Source of the DNA: Mycolicibacterium sp. P9-22
GTDB taxonomy: Bacteria > Actinomycetota > Actinomycetes > Mycobacteriales > Mycobacteriaceae
NCBI RefSeq assembly: GCF_008329585.1
Contig: NZ_NPKP01000002.1
Location: 248,001-312,000 of the forward strand
DNA: 64,000 nt
Direction: 5' to 3'
Part shown: positions 32,812 through 43,072 of the stretch, piece by piece
Numbering within the stretch: the first letter of the stretch is position 1
Layout of the letters: each line of letters opens with the position of its first letter
Made by a program: the position numbers and the translations under genes
The notes under the pieces: generated by a model
Database searches by the model: none
Told to the model about the DNA's origin: nothing
The model's input: the letters and a program-made list of their open reading frames with translations, nothing else

Positions 32812-34011
32812 ATGGCTTCCAAAGTTTCGCTGCGCCGAGTGGCTTGTGCGGTCACCGCGACCTTGATGCTGGCCGGCTCCGCGCTGGTCGGAGCGCCGCT
32901 GGCCGGCGCAGACCCGGGCCCCGATCCCTGCCCCTACAAGGTGACGACGCCGCCCGCGGTCGACGACTCCGAGGTACCCAAGGCCGGTCCGCCGCCGCAG
33001 CCACTGCCGGTGCCCGCCACCCCGCTCGGCGGTGACGCTCTCAGCGGTTGTGGCCTGATCACCGCACCCGACACCCCGCCGGTCCCCGGTGACGTGTCGG
33101 CCGAGGCGTGGCTGGTCGCCGACCTCGATTCCGGCGAGATCATCGCCGCCAAGGACCCGCACGGACGGCACCGCCCCGCCAGCGTCATCAAGGTGCTGGT
33201 CGCCATGCAGTCGATCCAGGAGTTGCCGATCAACCGTGTGGTGACCGGCAGCGAGGCCGACGAGCACGCCGAGGGCAGCAGCGTCGGCGTGAAGAACGGT
33301 GAGCGCTACACGGTCAGCGATCTGCTGCACGGCCTGCTGATGGTGTCTGGCAACGACGCCGCCCATGCGCTGGCCGCCCAGCTCGGCGGGATGGACACCG
33401 CCCTGCAGAAGATCAACAACCTGGCCCGCAAGCTCGGCGCCCGTGACACCCGTGCGGCCACCCCGTCGGGCCTGGACGGCCCGGGGATGAGCACCTCGGC
33501 ATACGACATCGGCCTGTTCTACCGATATGCCTGGCAGAACGACACTTTCGCGAAAATCGTGGGCTCTCAGCAGTACCAGTGGCCGACCTACGAGCTGGAG
33601 AACGACAACAAGCTGCTCGCCAACTACCCGGGCGCGCTGGGCGGTAAGACCGGCTACACCGATGACGCCGGACAGACGTTCGTCGGCGCCGCGGAGCGGG
33701 ACGGCCGGCGGCTGGTGGCGGTGCTGCTCAAGGGCAGCCGGGTGCCGATCGCTCCGTGGGAGCAGGCGGCCCGCCTGCTCGACTACGGGTTCGCCACGGC
33801 CCCGGGCACCAAGATCGGCTCGCTGATCGAGCCCGATCCATCGTTGGCCGCACCCGAACCGGAGAAGGCTCCCGACCCGACAGCGGTGGCCGCGACCGCA
33901 CTGCCGAGCGCCGACGCGCTGCCGGTGCGGGTCGGCGTCGGCTTCGTCGGAGTCATCATCGTGTTCGCACTCATCATGGCGGCGCGCTCGATGAACCGTC
34001 AGCGCGCCTGA
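32812..34011 (+). CDS. dacB1: D-alanyl-D-alanine carboxypeptidase DacB1
   Basis: A low-molecular-weight penicillin-binding protein trimming the terminal D-Ala of peptidoglycan stem peptides. An N-terminal signal peptide (cleavage after about residue 33, ...GAPLAGA) precedes a Pro-rich stretch; the active-site motifs are S124-x-x-K127 (SVIK), SGN at 179-181 and KTG at 279-281. A C-terminal hydrophobic segment (about 365-390) with MNRQRA after it can anchor it in the membrane. The 399-residue protein matches Rv3330. Its 3' end overlaps the convergent nitronate monooxygenase gene by 13 bases. Confidence 0.94.
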   Translation: MASKVSLRRVACAVTATLMLAGSALVGAPLAGADPGPDPCPYKVTTPPAVDDSEVPKAGPPPQPLPVPATPLGGDALSGCGLITAPDTPPVPGDVSAEAWLVADLDSGEIIAAKDPHGRHRPASVIKVLVAMQSIQELPINRVVTGSEADEHAEGSSVGVKNGERYTVSDLLHGLLMVSGNDAAHALAAQLGGMDTALQKINNLARKLGARDTRAATPSGLDGPGMSTSAYDIGLFYRYAWQNDTFAKIVGSQQYQWPTYELENDNKLLANYPGALGGKTGYTDDAGQTFVGAAERDGRRLVAVLLKGSRVPIAPWEQAARLLDYGFATAPGTKIGSLIEPDPSLAAPEPEKAPDPTAVAATALPSADALPVRVGVGFVGVIIVFALIMAARSMNRQRA

Positions 34012-34868
34012 GAACCCCAGCGCCCCAACAGCGCCGCCGCGCCGCGACCCAGCTGCACGACGAGTTCGCCGGCGTCGGCCCGATCGCGCACCTGCCCCAC
34101 GCCCTGCCCGGCATTGACCGGCGACCCGCGCAGCACCCGCTCGGGAATGCCTGCCGGCCAGCGGTATCCGGCCGCGATGTCGTATTCGGAGGTCAGCTCG
34201 GTCTGCGACCCGGCCAGCAGCTCGGCGCGGGCGCCGTCGGGCGTCAGTGCCTGGGTGCAGGCCGCGAAGACGGTGCCGACCCAGGCGGCGGACGCACCGG
34301 CCGCCAGTACCGCGGCGACCCCGCGCGCCGAGGTGATTCCGCCGGCGGCGAGCACCGGGACGTCGACGGCGTCGAGCACCCCGGTCAGTAGTGGCAGGGT
34401 GCCCATCGCGGGCTTCCCGTGCCCGCCGCCCTCGGCACCGCGGGCCACCAGTACGTCCACCCCGTAATCGACCGCGCGGACGGCGTCCGCCACGGTGGCG
34501 ACCTGCGTCGCGACGGTCACCCCGGCGTCATGCGCTTCCCGCACCCAGGTCCATTCATCACCGAAGCTGACGCTCAACAACGCCGGCCCGGCGGACAGTG
34601 CCACTTCGAGCAGGTCCGGCTGTTCGCTCATCACCCAGTGCACCAGTCCGATGCCGAACGGGCCATCGAAGTCGCCCAGTTCGGTCAGTTCCCGGCGCAA
34701 CGCGTCCGGGGTGGCCGCACTGCCCATGCCGATCATGCCCAGTCCGCCCGCCCGCGACACCGCGGCCGCCAGCCGTCCCCCGGCCGCGCCACCCATCGGC
34801 GCATTCAGCACGGGAATCTTGAGACCCATTGCGGCAGACCAGGTGGTGACCAATGACACCACTCGCAC
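33999..34868 (-). CDS. Nitronate monooxygenase-family FMN protein
   Basis: A 289-residue TIM-barrel FMN enzyme of the NMO/2-nitropropane dioxygenase family, oxidising toxic alkyl nitronates. Motifs seen: [13 protein letters not shown] near the N-terminus, [16 protein letters not shown] in the FMN/substrate region with the catalytic-type His, and [21 protein letters not shown] for phosphate binding. Several GTG codons (34868, 34862, 34859) could start it; no Shine-Dalgarno sequence is clear. It is divergent from the guanidine-III riboswitch and SMR gene, and overlaps dacB1 at the 3' ends. Confidence 0.85.
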   Translation of the reverse strand: MRVVSLVTTWSAAMGLKIPVLNAPMGGAAGGRLAAAVSRAGGLGMIGMGSAATPDALRRELTELGDFDGPFGIGLVHWVMSEQPDLLEVALSAGPALLSVSFGDEWTWVREAHDAGVTVATQVATVADAVRAVDYGVDVLVARGAEGGGHGKPAMGTLPLLTGVLDAVDVPVLAAGGITSARGVAAVLAAGASAAWVGTVFAACTQALTPDGARAELLAGSQTELTSEYDIAAGYRWPAGIPERVLRGSPVNAGQGVGQVRDRADAGELVVQLGRGAAALLGRWGSQAR

Positions 34869-34893
34869 GGTACCCGGTTTGCTACCGTTGAAT

Positions 34894-34908
34894 TGTCACC
34901 ATGTGACA
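34894..34908. promoter_or_regulatory. Perfect palindrome TGTCAC-CAT-GTGACA
   Basis: TGTCAC (34894-34899) and GTGACA (34903-34908) flank CAT, directly before the guanidine-III riboswitch. It may be an operator for the divergent nitronate monooxygenase and SMR genes, or a hairpin at the 5' end of the riboswitch transcript. Confidence 0.45.
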
Positions 34909-34952
34909 CCGGACGAGGCGGCACCGTACCCGGCCAGCGACAAGACGGAGCC
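34909..34952 (+). promoter_or_regulatory. Guanidine-III (ykkC-III) riboswitch
   Basis: The sequence from CCGGACGAGG through CACCGTACCCGG, AGCGACAAGACGG and AGCC follows the guanidine-III pseudoknot consensus almost base for base as I recall it from actinobacterial examples. It ends 2 bases before the GGAGGG ribosome binding site (34955-34960) of an SMR gene starting at 34967, so it should control translation by exposing that site when guanidinium is bound. The downstream gene is the expected type, a guanidinium exporter. Confidence 0.9.
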
Positions 34953-34966
34953 ACGGAGGGTGTGCG

Positions 34967-35284
34967 ATGGCTTGGTTGATTCTGGTGATCTCGGGCGTGC
35001 TGGAGGCTGTTTGGGCGACCGCGCTGGGCAGGTCCGAGGGCTTCACAAAGATGGGTCCGTCGGTGGTGTTCGGCGTGGCTCTGGTGCTCTCGATGGCGGG
35101 CCTGGCCTTCGCGATGCGTTCGCTGCCCATCGGCACCAGCTACGCGATCTGGGTGGGCATCGGCGCCGCGCTCACGGTCGGCTACGCGATGAGCACCGGC
35201 GCAGAGGCCACCTCACCGATCAAGGTGGCGCTGATCCTGGGCATCATCGGCTGCGTCGTCGGCCTCAAGCTGATCGCGCATTAG
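34967..35284 (+). CDS. SMR-family guanidinium exporter (Gdx/SugE type)
   Basis: A 105-residue small multidrug resistance protein with four membrane helices. The coupling Glu is E13 in GVLEAVWATALG; the SugE/Gdx-like features GFTKMGPSVVFG and GTSYAIWVGIGA are present, which separate it from EmrE-type drug exporters. It would export guanidinium in exchange for protons as an antiparallel dimer. A guanidine-III riboswitch controls it, which supports the substrate. GGAGGG lies 6 bases before the ATG. It converges on the YihY-like gene with palindrome P3 between. Confidence 0.92.
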   Translation: MAWLILVISGVLEAVWATALGRSEGFTKMGPSVVFGVALVLSMAGLAFAMRSLPIGTSYAIWVGIGAALTVGYAMSTGAEATSPIKVALILGIIGCVVGLKLIAH

Positions 35285-35303
35285 CCCACCCCGGCGGCGC
35301 CTA

Positions 35304-35368
35304 GCACCGTTTTCTACGCCACGGTCGTCATCTGCGCCCCTACGCAGCCCTGGTGTAGAAAACGGTGC
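35304..35368. terminator. Palindrome P3 between SMR and YihY-like genes
   Basis: GCACCGTTTTCTAC (35304-35317) and GTAGAAAACGGTGC (35355-35368) are perfectly complementary; GCCA/TGGT adds four more pairs, one a G-U. A nested CTGCG/CGCAG stem (35332-35336, 35343-35347) lies inside. It begins 19 bases after the SMR stop and ends 49 bases before the convergent stop, so it can serve as a two-way terminator; a U-tract is lacking. Confidence 0.7.
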
Positions 35369-35417
35369 AGCTGCCCGGGACCGACCACGGACCCAAGTCA
35401 AAGTGGAAAGAGCCGCT

Positions 35418-36473
35418 TCAGCGACGTGAGCGCAACAGCCGGGACAGACCGAGTGCGCCGATCGCTCCGGCTGCGAAACTCGCGGCGGCACCGGGCATCC
35501 CGACGCCCTCACGCACCTCGATCCGCGGACTGATCCGGACCGGGCCCGGCGGTTCGATCGGCACCGCCTCGAGGTTCTCGGGGGCGGTTGCCGCCCACGC
35601 CGTCGCGAACAGGATCAGCCGGGCGGTGATGTAGGCGAACACCATCAGGCCCAGCACCGGACCGAAGGTGGCGCCGGCGGGCCCGGTCACCACCGAGCGC
35701 AGGTAGATCGAGGCCACCTGCTTGAACACCTCGAATCCCACAGCCGCGATCAGACCGGCCCGCAGCGAGCTCCGGAAACTGACCGATTCGCGCGGTAGCC
35801 GGGCGATGATCCAGGTGAACAGCAACCAGGAGATCGCCAGCGAGAACACCCAGGACGCCACCTGCAGCCCCACACTCAGGCCCGGCACATCCTGCAGGCC
35901 GAGCCATGTCAGCAGCGCCGTCATCGGTGACTCTTTGCTCAACGCGGTCAGCCCGATGGTCAGCGTCAGCGCCACGAACGCCGAGATCAGTGCGATCAGG
36001 TCCGACACTTTGGTGGCGACGAACCCGGCGGGCTCGTGGCGCTGCTCCCACATCTGGCTCAGCGCTTCCCGCAGGTTGGCCATCCACCCCAGCCCGGCCC
36101 ACGCGGCGGTGGCAAGTCCGATGACACCGACGGTGCCCCGCGAGGCGATCGCCGAGTCCATCAACTCCACCAGCTGGGACCCGAGGTCACCCGACACGGC
36201 GGACCGGATGCGTTCCTCGACCTCCGCCATCAGGTCGGGCTGGTTGGCCAGCACGAATCCGCCGATGGAGAAGCCCATCATGAGCAGCGGGAACAACGCG
36301 AAGATGGTGAAGTACGTGATGCCTGCGGCGTAGAAGTCGCCCTTGCAGTCGTTGTAGCGATCCTGCGCCACCATGATGCGGTTGAACCAGGAGAAACGGT
36401 TCCGCAACCGGTCCATCACACCCGGTTTGTCCTGGTCGGACGGAGCTGTGTTCACCGCTTCGCGGTAGGCCAT
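35418..36473 (-). CDS. YihY/BrkB-family membrane protein
   Basis: A 351-residue inner-membrane protein with about six helices of the YihY/UPF0761 family (BrkB-like), matching Rv3335c in position. Typical segments: DFYAAGITYFTIFALFPLLMM in the first helix, WAGLGWMANLREALSQMW and FGPVLGLMVFAYITARLILFATAWAA, seen in parts. The C-terminus has a further hydrophobic Gly/Ala-rich segment. The molecular role is unknown. ATG at 36473 begins MAYREAVNT with GGGAT upstream; longer starts at 36614 overlap trpS. It is 22 bp downstream of trpS and probably cotranscribed. Confidence 0.85.
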   Translation of the reverse strand: MAYREAVNTAPSDQDKPGVMDRLRNRFSWFNRIMVAQDRYNDCKGDFYAAGITYFTIFALFPLLMMGFSIGGFVLANQPDLMAEVEERIRSAVSGDLGSQLVELMDSAIASRGTVGVIGLATAAWAGLGWMANLREALSQMWEQRHEPAGFVATKVSDLIALISAFVALTLTIGLTALSKESPMTALLTWLGLQDVPGLSVGLQVASWVFSLAISWLLFTWIIARLPRESVSFRSSLRAGLIAAVGFEVFKQVASIYLRSVVTGPAGATFGPVLGLMVFAYITARLILFATAWAATAPENLEAVPIEPPGPVRISPRIEVREGVGMPGAAASFAAGAIGALGLSRLLRSRR

Positions 36474-36495
36474 CGGTGATCCCTTTCCCGGGCTG

Positions 36496-37536
<1,041 letters not shown>

Positions 37537-37965
37537 TCATTCGGTTTCCGCGCGGGTCAGCAGGTCGAGCACTCTGAGGAAGGTGCGGCGCTCATCGTCG
37601 CTCAGCACACCCAGCCAGCGTTCCTCGCCGCGCTGGATCTCGGCCTGGGCCGCATCCTTGACCTGCTGCCCCTTCGCGGTGATCGCCAGCAGGCGAACCC
37701 GGCGGTCCTCGGGGTCCACCTGCCGCTCGATGTGGCCGCGGTCTTGCAGATCATCCAGGGTGCGGATGATGCGCGTCTTGTCGGCGCCGATCGCTGCGGC
37801 GAGGGCGGCCTGCGTGCGTACCGGCCCGCCGTCCAGTGCGCACAGCACGGCGTAGCCCCACATGGTCAGGTCGTGCTCCGCCAGCACGGGCAGCTCGGCG
37901 GCGGCCATGTCGCGCAGCAACGGGGCGAGCATGGCCGCCAGGTCGGGACGTCGCGGCACCGACAC
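37537..37965 (-). CDS. MarR-family regulator
   Basis: A 142-residue MarR regulator: LTMWGYAVLCALDGGPVRTQAALAAAIGADKTRIIRTLDDLQDRGHIER, seen in pieces, is the winged-helix core, with wing DPEDRRVRLLAIT and a C-terminal dimerisation helix. Start is GTG at 37965, with another in-frame GTG two codons later. The divergent gene begins within a 33-bp palindrome, which is the likely operator. It is 24 bp upstream of trpS on the same strand. Confidence 0.87.
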   Translation of the reverse strand: MSVPRRPDLAAMLAPLLRDMAAAELPVLAEHDLTMWGYAVLCALDGGPVRTQAALAAAIGADKTRIIRTLDDLQDRGHIERQVDPEDRRVRLLAITAKGQQVKDAAQAEIQRGEERWLGVLSDDERRTFLRVLDLLTRAETE

Positions 37966-37985
37966 ATGCTAAGCGTTGCCAAATT

Positions 37986-38018
37986 ATATGCATACGCCTA
38001 TCGTAGGCGCATGCATAT
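37986..38018. promoter_or_regulatory. Palindromic operator overlapping the TIGR03086 gene start
   Basis: The arms ATATGCATACGCCTA (37986-38000) and TAGGCGCATGCATAT (38004-38018) match at 14 of 15 pairs around TCG. The right arm contains the ATG (38011) of the divergent gene, so a bound MarR dimer would cover its start codon and any promoter just upstream. The AT-rich ends also stand out from the surrounding GC-rich sequence. Confidence 0.75.
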
Positions 38019-38652
38019 TAAATCTGCCGACATCGCCCCTCTGCACCGCACAGCCGTCCTGCATTCCGTCGCCGTGGTCGAGGCTGCCACGGCAGCCGAC
38101 CTGGACAGGCCGACACCGTGCGCGGGTTGGACGATGGCCGACCTGTTGGCCCACATGACAGTTCAGCACCACGGCTTCGCCGCGTCGGTGCGCGGCAACG
38201 GCGCCGACGCCCGGATCTGGGATCCCAAGACGGTGACCGCACAGGTGCGGGCCGACCCCGCCGGCAGTTACGCCGCCGCCGCGAAGGATGTGCTCGACGC
38301 GTTCAGCGCCGAGGACATCGACGACGCGGTGTGCGCCCTGCCCGAATTCGGCGCCGATGCAACGGTTCCCGGCTCGATCGCGATGGCCATGCATTTCGTC
38401 GACTATGTCGTGCACGGCTGGGACGTCGCCGCCGCCCTGGCCTTACCGTTCCAGCTTCCCGACGAGGTGCTCGCCGCGGCGCTGCCGATCGTGCTGGGAA
38501 TCCCAGACGACGGGTCCAGAGAAGCCGCGAACGCGCCGTTCGGGCACGCGGTGGAAGCCACCGGCACAACGGATCTCGACCGGCTACTGGCACACCTGGG
38601 CAGGCGGCCGGACTGGTCGACTCAGGAGAACTCGACGGTCACCGGAGCGTGA
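38011..38652 (+). CDS. TIGR03086-type DinB/mycothiol maleylpyruvate isomerase-fold protein
   Basis: A 213-residue protein of the actinobacterial TIGR03086/MDMPI family. The N-terminal metal-binding domain is recognised by PTPCAGWTMADLLAHMTVQHH, and the C-terminal MDMPI_C-like part by MHFVDYVVHGWDVAAAL. Members may use mycothiol or bind a divalent metal; the reaction is unknown. Its ATG lies in a palindrome controlled, by inference, by the divergent MarR, and there is no Shine-Dalgarno sequence, so it may be leaderless. Its 3' end overlaps xthA by 31 bases. Confidence 0.82.
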   Translation: MHIKSADIAPLHRTAVLHSVAVVEAATAADLDRPTPCAGWTMADLLAHMTVQHHGFAASVRGNGADARIWDPKTVTAQVRADPAGSYAAAAKDVLDAFSAEDIDDAVCALPEFGADATVPGSIAMAMHFVDYVVHGWDVAAALALPFQLPDEVLAAALPIVLGIPDDGSREAANAPFGHAVEATGTTDLDRLLAHLGRRPDWSTQENSTVTGA

Positions 38653-39422
38653 TCGGACCAGCGCAACGCATACAGTTCGGCCCGCTCCACCCGCGCCGAC
38701 ACCGCCCGGGCGGCCAGGCCCGGGCTCGCCAGGTGGTAGTCGATACGCCAGCCGGCGTCGTTGTCGAAAGCCTTGCCGCGCCATGACCACCAGCTGTACG
38801 GGCCCGCCACGTCGGGATGCAACCGGCGCACCACGTCCACCCAGCCGGTGGCCATCAGATCCGTCAGCCACTGCCGCTCGGCGGGCAGGAAGCCCGACTT
38901 CTTGACGTTGGCCTTCCACGCCTTGATATCGCTCTCGGTGTGCGCGATGTTCCAGTCACCGCACAGCACGGCGTCGCGGCCGTCGGCCAGCAGCGCGGCC
39001 ATCCGCGTCTCGACCGCGGACATGAAGCGTTCCTTCTCCAGCTGCCGCTCCGTCTCGGCCTCGCCGGTGGGCAGATACACGCTGGCCACCGTGGCGCCTG
39101 CGGTGTCGACCTCGATATAGCGGCCGTGCGCGGCGAACTCCTCGGCGCCCGAGCCGATGCGCACCGCATCGAACGGTGTGCGGGACAGCACGGCAACACC
39201 GTTGCGGCCCTTGACATGCGGCTCGGCCGCGGCGAGGTTCCAGCCGTCGGCCAGCGCCGGCGCCAACGCCTCGGCCAGCTGTTCGTCGTCGGCGCGGGTC
39301 TCCTGCAGGCAGACGACGTCGGCGGTGCTCTCCTTGAGCCACGGCAGCAGGCCGAGGTTCTCGGTGGATCGCTGTTTGACCGCTGCGCGGATGCCGTTGA
39401 CGTTGACGGTGGTGACGATCAC
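38622..39422 (-). CDS. xthA: Exodeoxyribonuclease III / AP endonuclease (XthA type)
   Basis: A Mg2+-dependent AP endonuclease and 3'-5' exonuclease of base-excision repair, 266 residues. Motifs: VNVNGIRAA at the start, CLQETRAD with the catalytic Glu, GRYIEVDTAG, GDWNIAHTESDIKAWK, WWSWRGKAF, WRIDYHLASP and the terminal SDHAPVTVEF with the catalytic Asp-His. The GTG at 39422 begins VIVTTVNVNG as in homologues; the frame extends upstream antisense to the next gene. It may be a second copy, since M. tuberculosis xthA maps elsewhere; that comparison is from memory. Confidence 0.9.
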   Translation of the reverse strand: MIVTTVNVNGIRAAVKQRSTENLGLLPWLKESTADVVCLQETRADDEQLAEALAPALADGWNLAAAEPHVKGRNGVAVLSRTPFDAVRIGSGAEEFAAHGRYIEVDTAGATVASVYLPTGEAETERQLEKERFMSAVETRMAALLADGRDAVLCGDWNIAHTESDIKAWKANVKKSGFLPAERQWLTDLMATGWVDVVRRLHPDVAGPYSWWSWRGKAFDNDAGWRIDYHLASPGLAARAVSARVERAELYALRWSDHAPVTVEFS

Positions 39423-39495
39423 GGTGCACGACCCTAGTGGACTGCTACGACAAGACCCTTGCGGTACCGGCGGTACCGCCATACTGTCGGGCGCT

Positions 39496-40335
39496 ATGAC
39501 CCAACGCGCACCCATCCACCACGGAACGGGTGAACCGATCCTCATGCTGCACCCGTTCCTGTGCTCCCAGAATGTCTGGCGGACGGTGGCCGACCAGCTC
39601 GCCGACACCGGACGCTTCGAGGTGCTGGCACCCACGATGGTCGGCCACAACGGCGGCGCCAAGGCCGGGACATGGCTGCTGGACACCGCGGCCCTGGTCG
39701 ACGATGTCGAGCGACGGATGGACCAGATCGGCTGGGCGACAGCCCATATCGTCGGCAACTCGCTGGGCGGCTGGGTGGCCTTCGAACTGGAACGCCGCGG
39801 CCGGGCACGCACCCTGACCGCCATCGCACCGGCCGGCGGGTGGAGCCAGCACTCCCCCACCAAGTACGAGACCGTACTGAAGTTCCTGGCCGGCGGCCCC
39901 GCCCTGATCGCCGCGCGCCTGCTCGGGCCGCGCATCCTGGACCTGCCGTTCGGCACCCGGATCGCCACCCTGCCGGTCAGCGGGCCCGCCGACGGACCGA
40001 GCCGCGCGGACCTGGTCGCGCTCGTCGAGGATGCCACGCACTGCACGGCCTACATCCAGTTGCTGATCAAGACGCTGCGGCTACCGGGCCTGCTGGAACT
40101 CGCTCAGGTGGGCGTGCCGACACACCTGGTGCTGTGCGAGAAGGACCGGGTGTTCCCCAGCCCGCGCGGTACCAAATACTTCATCGAGAACCTGCCGACC
40201 GATGCCAAGGTGACCCGCCTGCCGGGGCTCGGCCACATCCCGATGCTGGAAGCGCCCGGCCAGATCACCGAACTGATCGCCGATTTCGTCGACCAGCACA
40301 CCGAGCGCAAGCGCGAGGCGCCGCCGGCCGGCTGA
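39496..40335 (+). CDS. Alpha/beta-hydrolase
   Basis: A 279-residue alpha/beta-hydrolase. LMLHPFLCSQNVW forms the oxyanion region, the nucleophile elbow is VGNSLGGWVAFELE, the acid is probably in LCEKDRVFP and the His in PGLGHIPMLEAP. The ATG at 39496 is chosen because homology starts there; the longer frame is antisense to xthA. It is divergent from xthA (73 bp) and convergent with icd, with palindrome P4 between. The substrate is unknown. Confidence 0.85.
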   Translation: MTQRAPIHHGTGEPILMLHPFLCSQNVWRTVADQLADTGRFEVLAPTMVGHNGGAKAGTWLLDTAALVDDVERRMDQIGWATAHIVGNSLGGWVAFELERRGRARTLTAIAPAGGWSQHSPTKYETVLKFLAGGPALIAARLLGPRILDLPFGTRIATLPVSGPADGPSRADLVALVEDATHCTAYIQLLIKTLRLPGLLELAQVGVPTHLVLCEKDRVFPSPRGTKYFIENLPTDAKVTRLPGLGHIPMLEAPGQITELIADFVDQHTERKREAPPAG

Positions 40336-40348
40336 CAGCCCCGCCGAG

Positions 40349-40397
40349 ACTACGGTTTGTCGCACTTTCAACGCATTTTCGCGCGATAAACCGTAGT
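40349..40397. terminator. Palindrome P4 between hydrolase and icd
   Basis: ACTACGGTTTGTCGC (40349-40363) pairs with GCGATAAACCGTAGT (40383-40397) at 14 of 15 positions, the exception being G-U. It lies 13 bases after one stop codon and 13 before the convergent one. Its arm CTACGGTTTGT recurs in palindrome P6. Confidence 0.7.
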
Positions 40398-40410
40398 GCC
40401 GGCGAAAGTT

Positions 40411-42648
40411 CTAGCTCTTGGCGGACTCCAGCGTGGCGTTGAACGTCTTGGACGGACGCATCACCGCGGTCGTCTTCTCCGGGTCCGGGTAGTAGTACCC
40501 ACCGATCTCGGCGTGGGCGCCCTGCACCGCGTTGAGCTCGGCGACGATGGTCGCCTCATTCGCGGCCAGCGACTTGGCCAGCGGCGCGAAGTACGCGGCG
40601 AGCTCCTTGTCCTCGGTCTGCTCGGCCAGTGCCTGCGCCCAGTACATCGACAGGTAGAACTGGCTGCCGCGGTTGTCCAGCTCGCCGGTCTTGCGGGACG
40701 GAGACTTGTTCTCGTCCAACAGCTTTCCGACGGCGTCGTCCAGCGTCTCGGCGAGCACCTTGGCCTTGGCATTGTCGGTCTTGTTGCCCAGGTCCTCCAG
40801 GCTGGCGCCGATGGCCAGGAACTCACCGAGCGAATCCCAGCGCAGGTGGTTCTCCTCGATCAGCTGGCTGACATGCTTGGGCGCCGATCCACCGGCACCG
40901 GTCTCGTACAGCCCGCCGCCCGCCATCAGCGGCACCACCGACAGCATCTTGGCGCTGGTGCCCAGCTCCAGGATCGGGAACAGGTCGGTCAGGTAGTCGC
41001 GCAGGATGTTGCCGGTCGCGGCGATGGTGTCCTTGCCGCGGATGACGCGCTCCAGGGTGTACCGCATTGCCCACACCTGCGGCAGGATCGTGATCTCCAG
41101 CCCCTCGGTGTCGTGGTCGGCCAGGTAGGTCTTCACCTTCTTGCGCAGTTCGTTCTCGTGCGGACGCTCGTCGTCGAGCCAGAACACCACCGGCATGCCC
41201 GACAGCCGGGCCCGGGTGACAGCGAGTTTGACCCAGTCCCGGATCGGGGCGTCCTTGACGATCGGCATGCGCCAGATGTCGCCCGCCTCGACCTGCTGGC
41301 TCAGCAGCACCTCGCCGGAGTCGTTGTCGACGATCCGGGCGTATCCGGGCTCCGGGATCTCGAAGGTCTTGTCGTGGCTGCCGTACTCCTCGGCCTTCTG
41401 CGCCATCAGACCGACGTTCGGCACGGTGCCCATGGTGGTCGGATCGAACTGGCCGTGCGTCTTGCAGAAGTTGATGACTTCCTGATACATCCGCGAAAAG
41501 GTCGACTCCGGGTTGACGGCCTTGGTGTCCTTGGTGCGGCCGTCGGCGCCGTACATCTTGCCGCCGAGCCGGATCATCGCCGGCATCGAGGCATCCACGA
41601 TGACGTCCGACGGCGAATGGAAGTTGGAGATGCCCTTGGCCGAGTCGACCATGGCGAGCTCCGGCCGGTGCTCGTGGCAGGCGTGCAGATCGTTGATGAT
41701 CTCTTCGCGCTGCGAGGCCGGCAGCGCCTCGATCTTGCCGTACAGATCCGACAGCCCATTGTTGACGTTGACACCCAGCTCGTCGAAGAGCTTCTCGTGC
41801 TTGGCGAACGCATCCTTGTAGAACACCTTGACCGCGTGCCCGAACACGATGGGGTGGCTGACCTTCATCATGGTCGCCTTCACGTGCAGCGAGAACATCA
41901 CACCGGTCTTGTAGGCGTCCTCGATCTGCTCTTCGTAGAACTCGATGAGCGCCTTCTTGCTCATGTACATGCTGTCGATGACGTCCCCGGCATCCAGCTT
42001 GACCTCGGGCTTGAGCACGATCGTCGGGCCTGCGGCGGTGACCAGCTCCATGCGCACGTTGTGCGCCTTGTCCAGCGTCAGCGACTTCTCACCGTGGTAG
42101 AAGTCGCCGGTCTTCATGGTGGCAACGTGGGTGCGCGAGGCCTGCGACCACGCACCCATGCTGTGCGGGTGCTTGCGGGCGTACTCCTTGACCGCCTTGG
42201 GCGCGCGGCGGTCCGAGTTGCCCTCGCGCAGCACCGGGTTCACGGCGCTGCCCAGGATCTTGCCGTAACGCTGACGGATCTCTTTTTCCTCGTCGGTCTT
42301 CGGGTCGCCCGGGAAGTCCGGCAGGTCGTAGCCCTTGCTCTTGAGTTCCTTGATGGCGGCCAGCAGCTGCGGAACCGAGGCGCTGATATTGGGCAGCTTG
42401 ATGATGTTGGCGGACGGATCCTGGGTCAGCGCGCCGAGCGCGGCCAGGTTGTCGGGCACCTTCTGCTCATCGCTCAGGTAATCGCTGAACTCGGCCAGGA
42501 TGCGGGAGGCGACGGAGATGTCGCTGGTCTTGACGTCGATGCCGGCGGCTCCGGCGAAGGTCTGGATGATCGGCAGGAAGGCATATGTCGCCAGCAGCGG
42601 CGCCTCGTCGGTCAAGGTGTAGATGATGGTGGGCTGCTCGGCGCTCAT
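40411..42648 (-). CDS. icd: Isocitrate dehydrogenase, NADP-dependent, monomeric type
   Basis: It oxidises isocitrate to 2-oxoglutarate with NADP in the TCA cycle. The 745-residue size and sequence, with [20 protein letters not shown] at the start, [19 protein letters not shown] in the phosphate region and [18 protein letters not shown], identify the monomeric class rather than the 45-kDa dimeric one. The ATG at 42648 is preceded by GGGAGA at good spacing; the ORF upstream to 42789 has no homology. It is divergent from the SAM-IV/metZ unit. An 786-codon antisense frame covers it and is a shadow. Confidence 0.95.
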   Translation of the reverse strand: MSAEQPTIIYTLTDEAPLLATYAFLPIIQTFAGAAGIDVKTSDISVASRILAEFSDYLSDEQKVPDNLAALGALTQDPSANIIKLPNISASVPQLLAAIKELKSKGYDLPDFPGDPKTDEEKEIRQRYGKILGSAVNPVLREGNSDRRAPKAVKEYARKHPHSMGAWSQASRTHVATMKTGDFYHGEKSLTLDKAHNVRMELVTAAGPTIVLKPEVKLDAGDVIDSMYMSKKALIEFYEEQIEDAYKTGVMFSLHVKATMMKVSHPIVFGHAVKVFYKDAFAKHEKLFDELGVNVNNGLSDLYGKIEALPASQREEIINDLHACHEHRPELAMVDSAKGISNFHSPSDVIVDASMPAMIRLGGKMYGADGRTKDTKAVNPESTFSRMYQEVINFCKTHGQFDPTTMGTVPNVGLMAQKAEEYGSHDKTFEIPEPGYARIVDNDSGEVLLSQQVEAGDIWRMPIVKDAPIRDWVKLAVTRARLSGMPVVFWLDDERPHENELRKKVKTYLADHDTEGLEITILPQVWAMRYTLERVIRGKDTIAATGNILRDYLTDLFPILELGTSAKMLSVVPLMAGGGLYETGAGGSAPKHVSQLIEENHLRWDSLGEFLAIGASLEDLGNKTDNAKAKVLAETLDDAVGKLLDENKSPSRKTGELDNRGSQFYLSMYWAQALAEQTEDKELAAYFAPLAKSLAANEATIVAELNAVQGAHAEIGGYYYPDPEKTTAVMRPSKTFNATLESAKS

Positions 42649-42911
42649 ATAGGGTCTCCCGGCCTCAATGTCGATCGGTTGCAGCGGAAATCGGCCCTGC
42701 CGGGGTATCCGACAGCGGCGATTTTCCGCACCAGTGGACAGTCCCCGGCCGTCTGATGGCGGTCGTGGGCCTGCCCTCACCGGCAACACTACAAGGACCG
42801 TTGTCGCCGCGAGGGGGCAGCTTTGGCTTACCGGCCGGTAGCTTTGCGCCGCCGCGACACCGCCGATAACCAGGTGGCAACCGGTCAGCGTCGTGAGCTA
42901 GTCTTTGTATC
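42649..42911. other. Divergent promoter region between icd and metZ leader
   Basis: This 263-bp stretch plus the riboswitch is the only gap over 300 bp in the window. It carries the icd ribosome binding site (GGGAGA at its left end) and must hold both promoters. A possible -10 (TAGTCT at 42899-42904) lies just upstream of the SAM-IV aptamer. No gene, repeat or further RNA motif is apparent in the rest. Confidence 0.5.
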
Positions 42912-43030
42912 GGTCATGAGTGCCAGCATCAAGCCCCGGCTTGCTGGCCGGCAACCCTCCAACCGCGGTGGGGTGCTCCGGGTGAAGACCAGGTTGAGCA
43001 GTCGAATGGCGACTGCCGGCAAGCGCGGGT
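42912..43030 (+). promoter_or_regulatory. SAM-IV riboswitch
   Basis: The segment begins GGTCATGAGTGCCAGC, continues with AAGCCCCGGCTTGCTGGC, GGCAACCCTCCAACCGCGGTG, GGGGTGCTCCGGGTGA and GACCAGGTTGAGC, and ends near GCCGGCAAGC; these are the conserved blocks of the actinobacterial SAM-IV aptamer as I know it. It lies 43 bases before the GTG of metZ, an enzyme of methionine synthesis, and would reduce metZ-metX expression when S-adenosylmethionine is plentiful. Confidence 0.92.
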
Positions 43031-43072
43031 CCGTGTTGACGGGCCCCCAGACACAGATGGAGGTTCGTTCTC

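Noticed and set aside
40396..42756. A 786-codon open frame antisense to icd
   Set aside because: Same composition effect; icd is unambiguous, and the antisense product is leucine/arginine/valine-rich without recognisable motifs.
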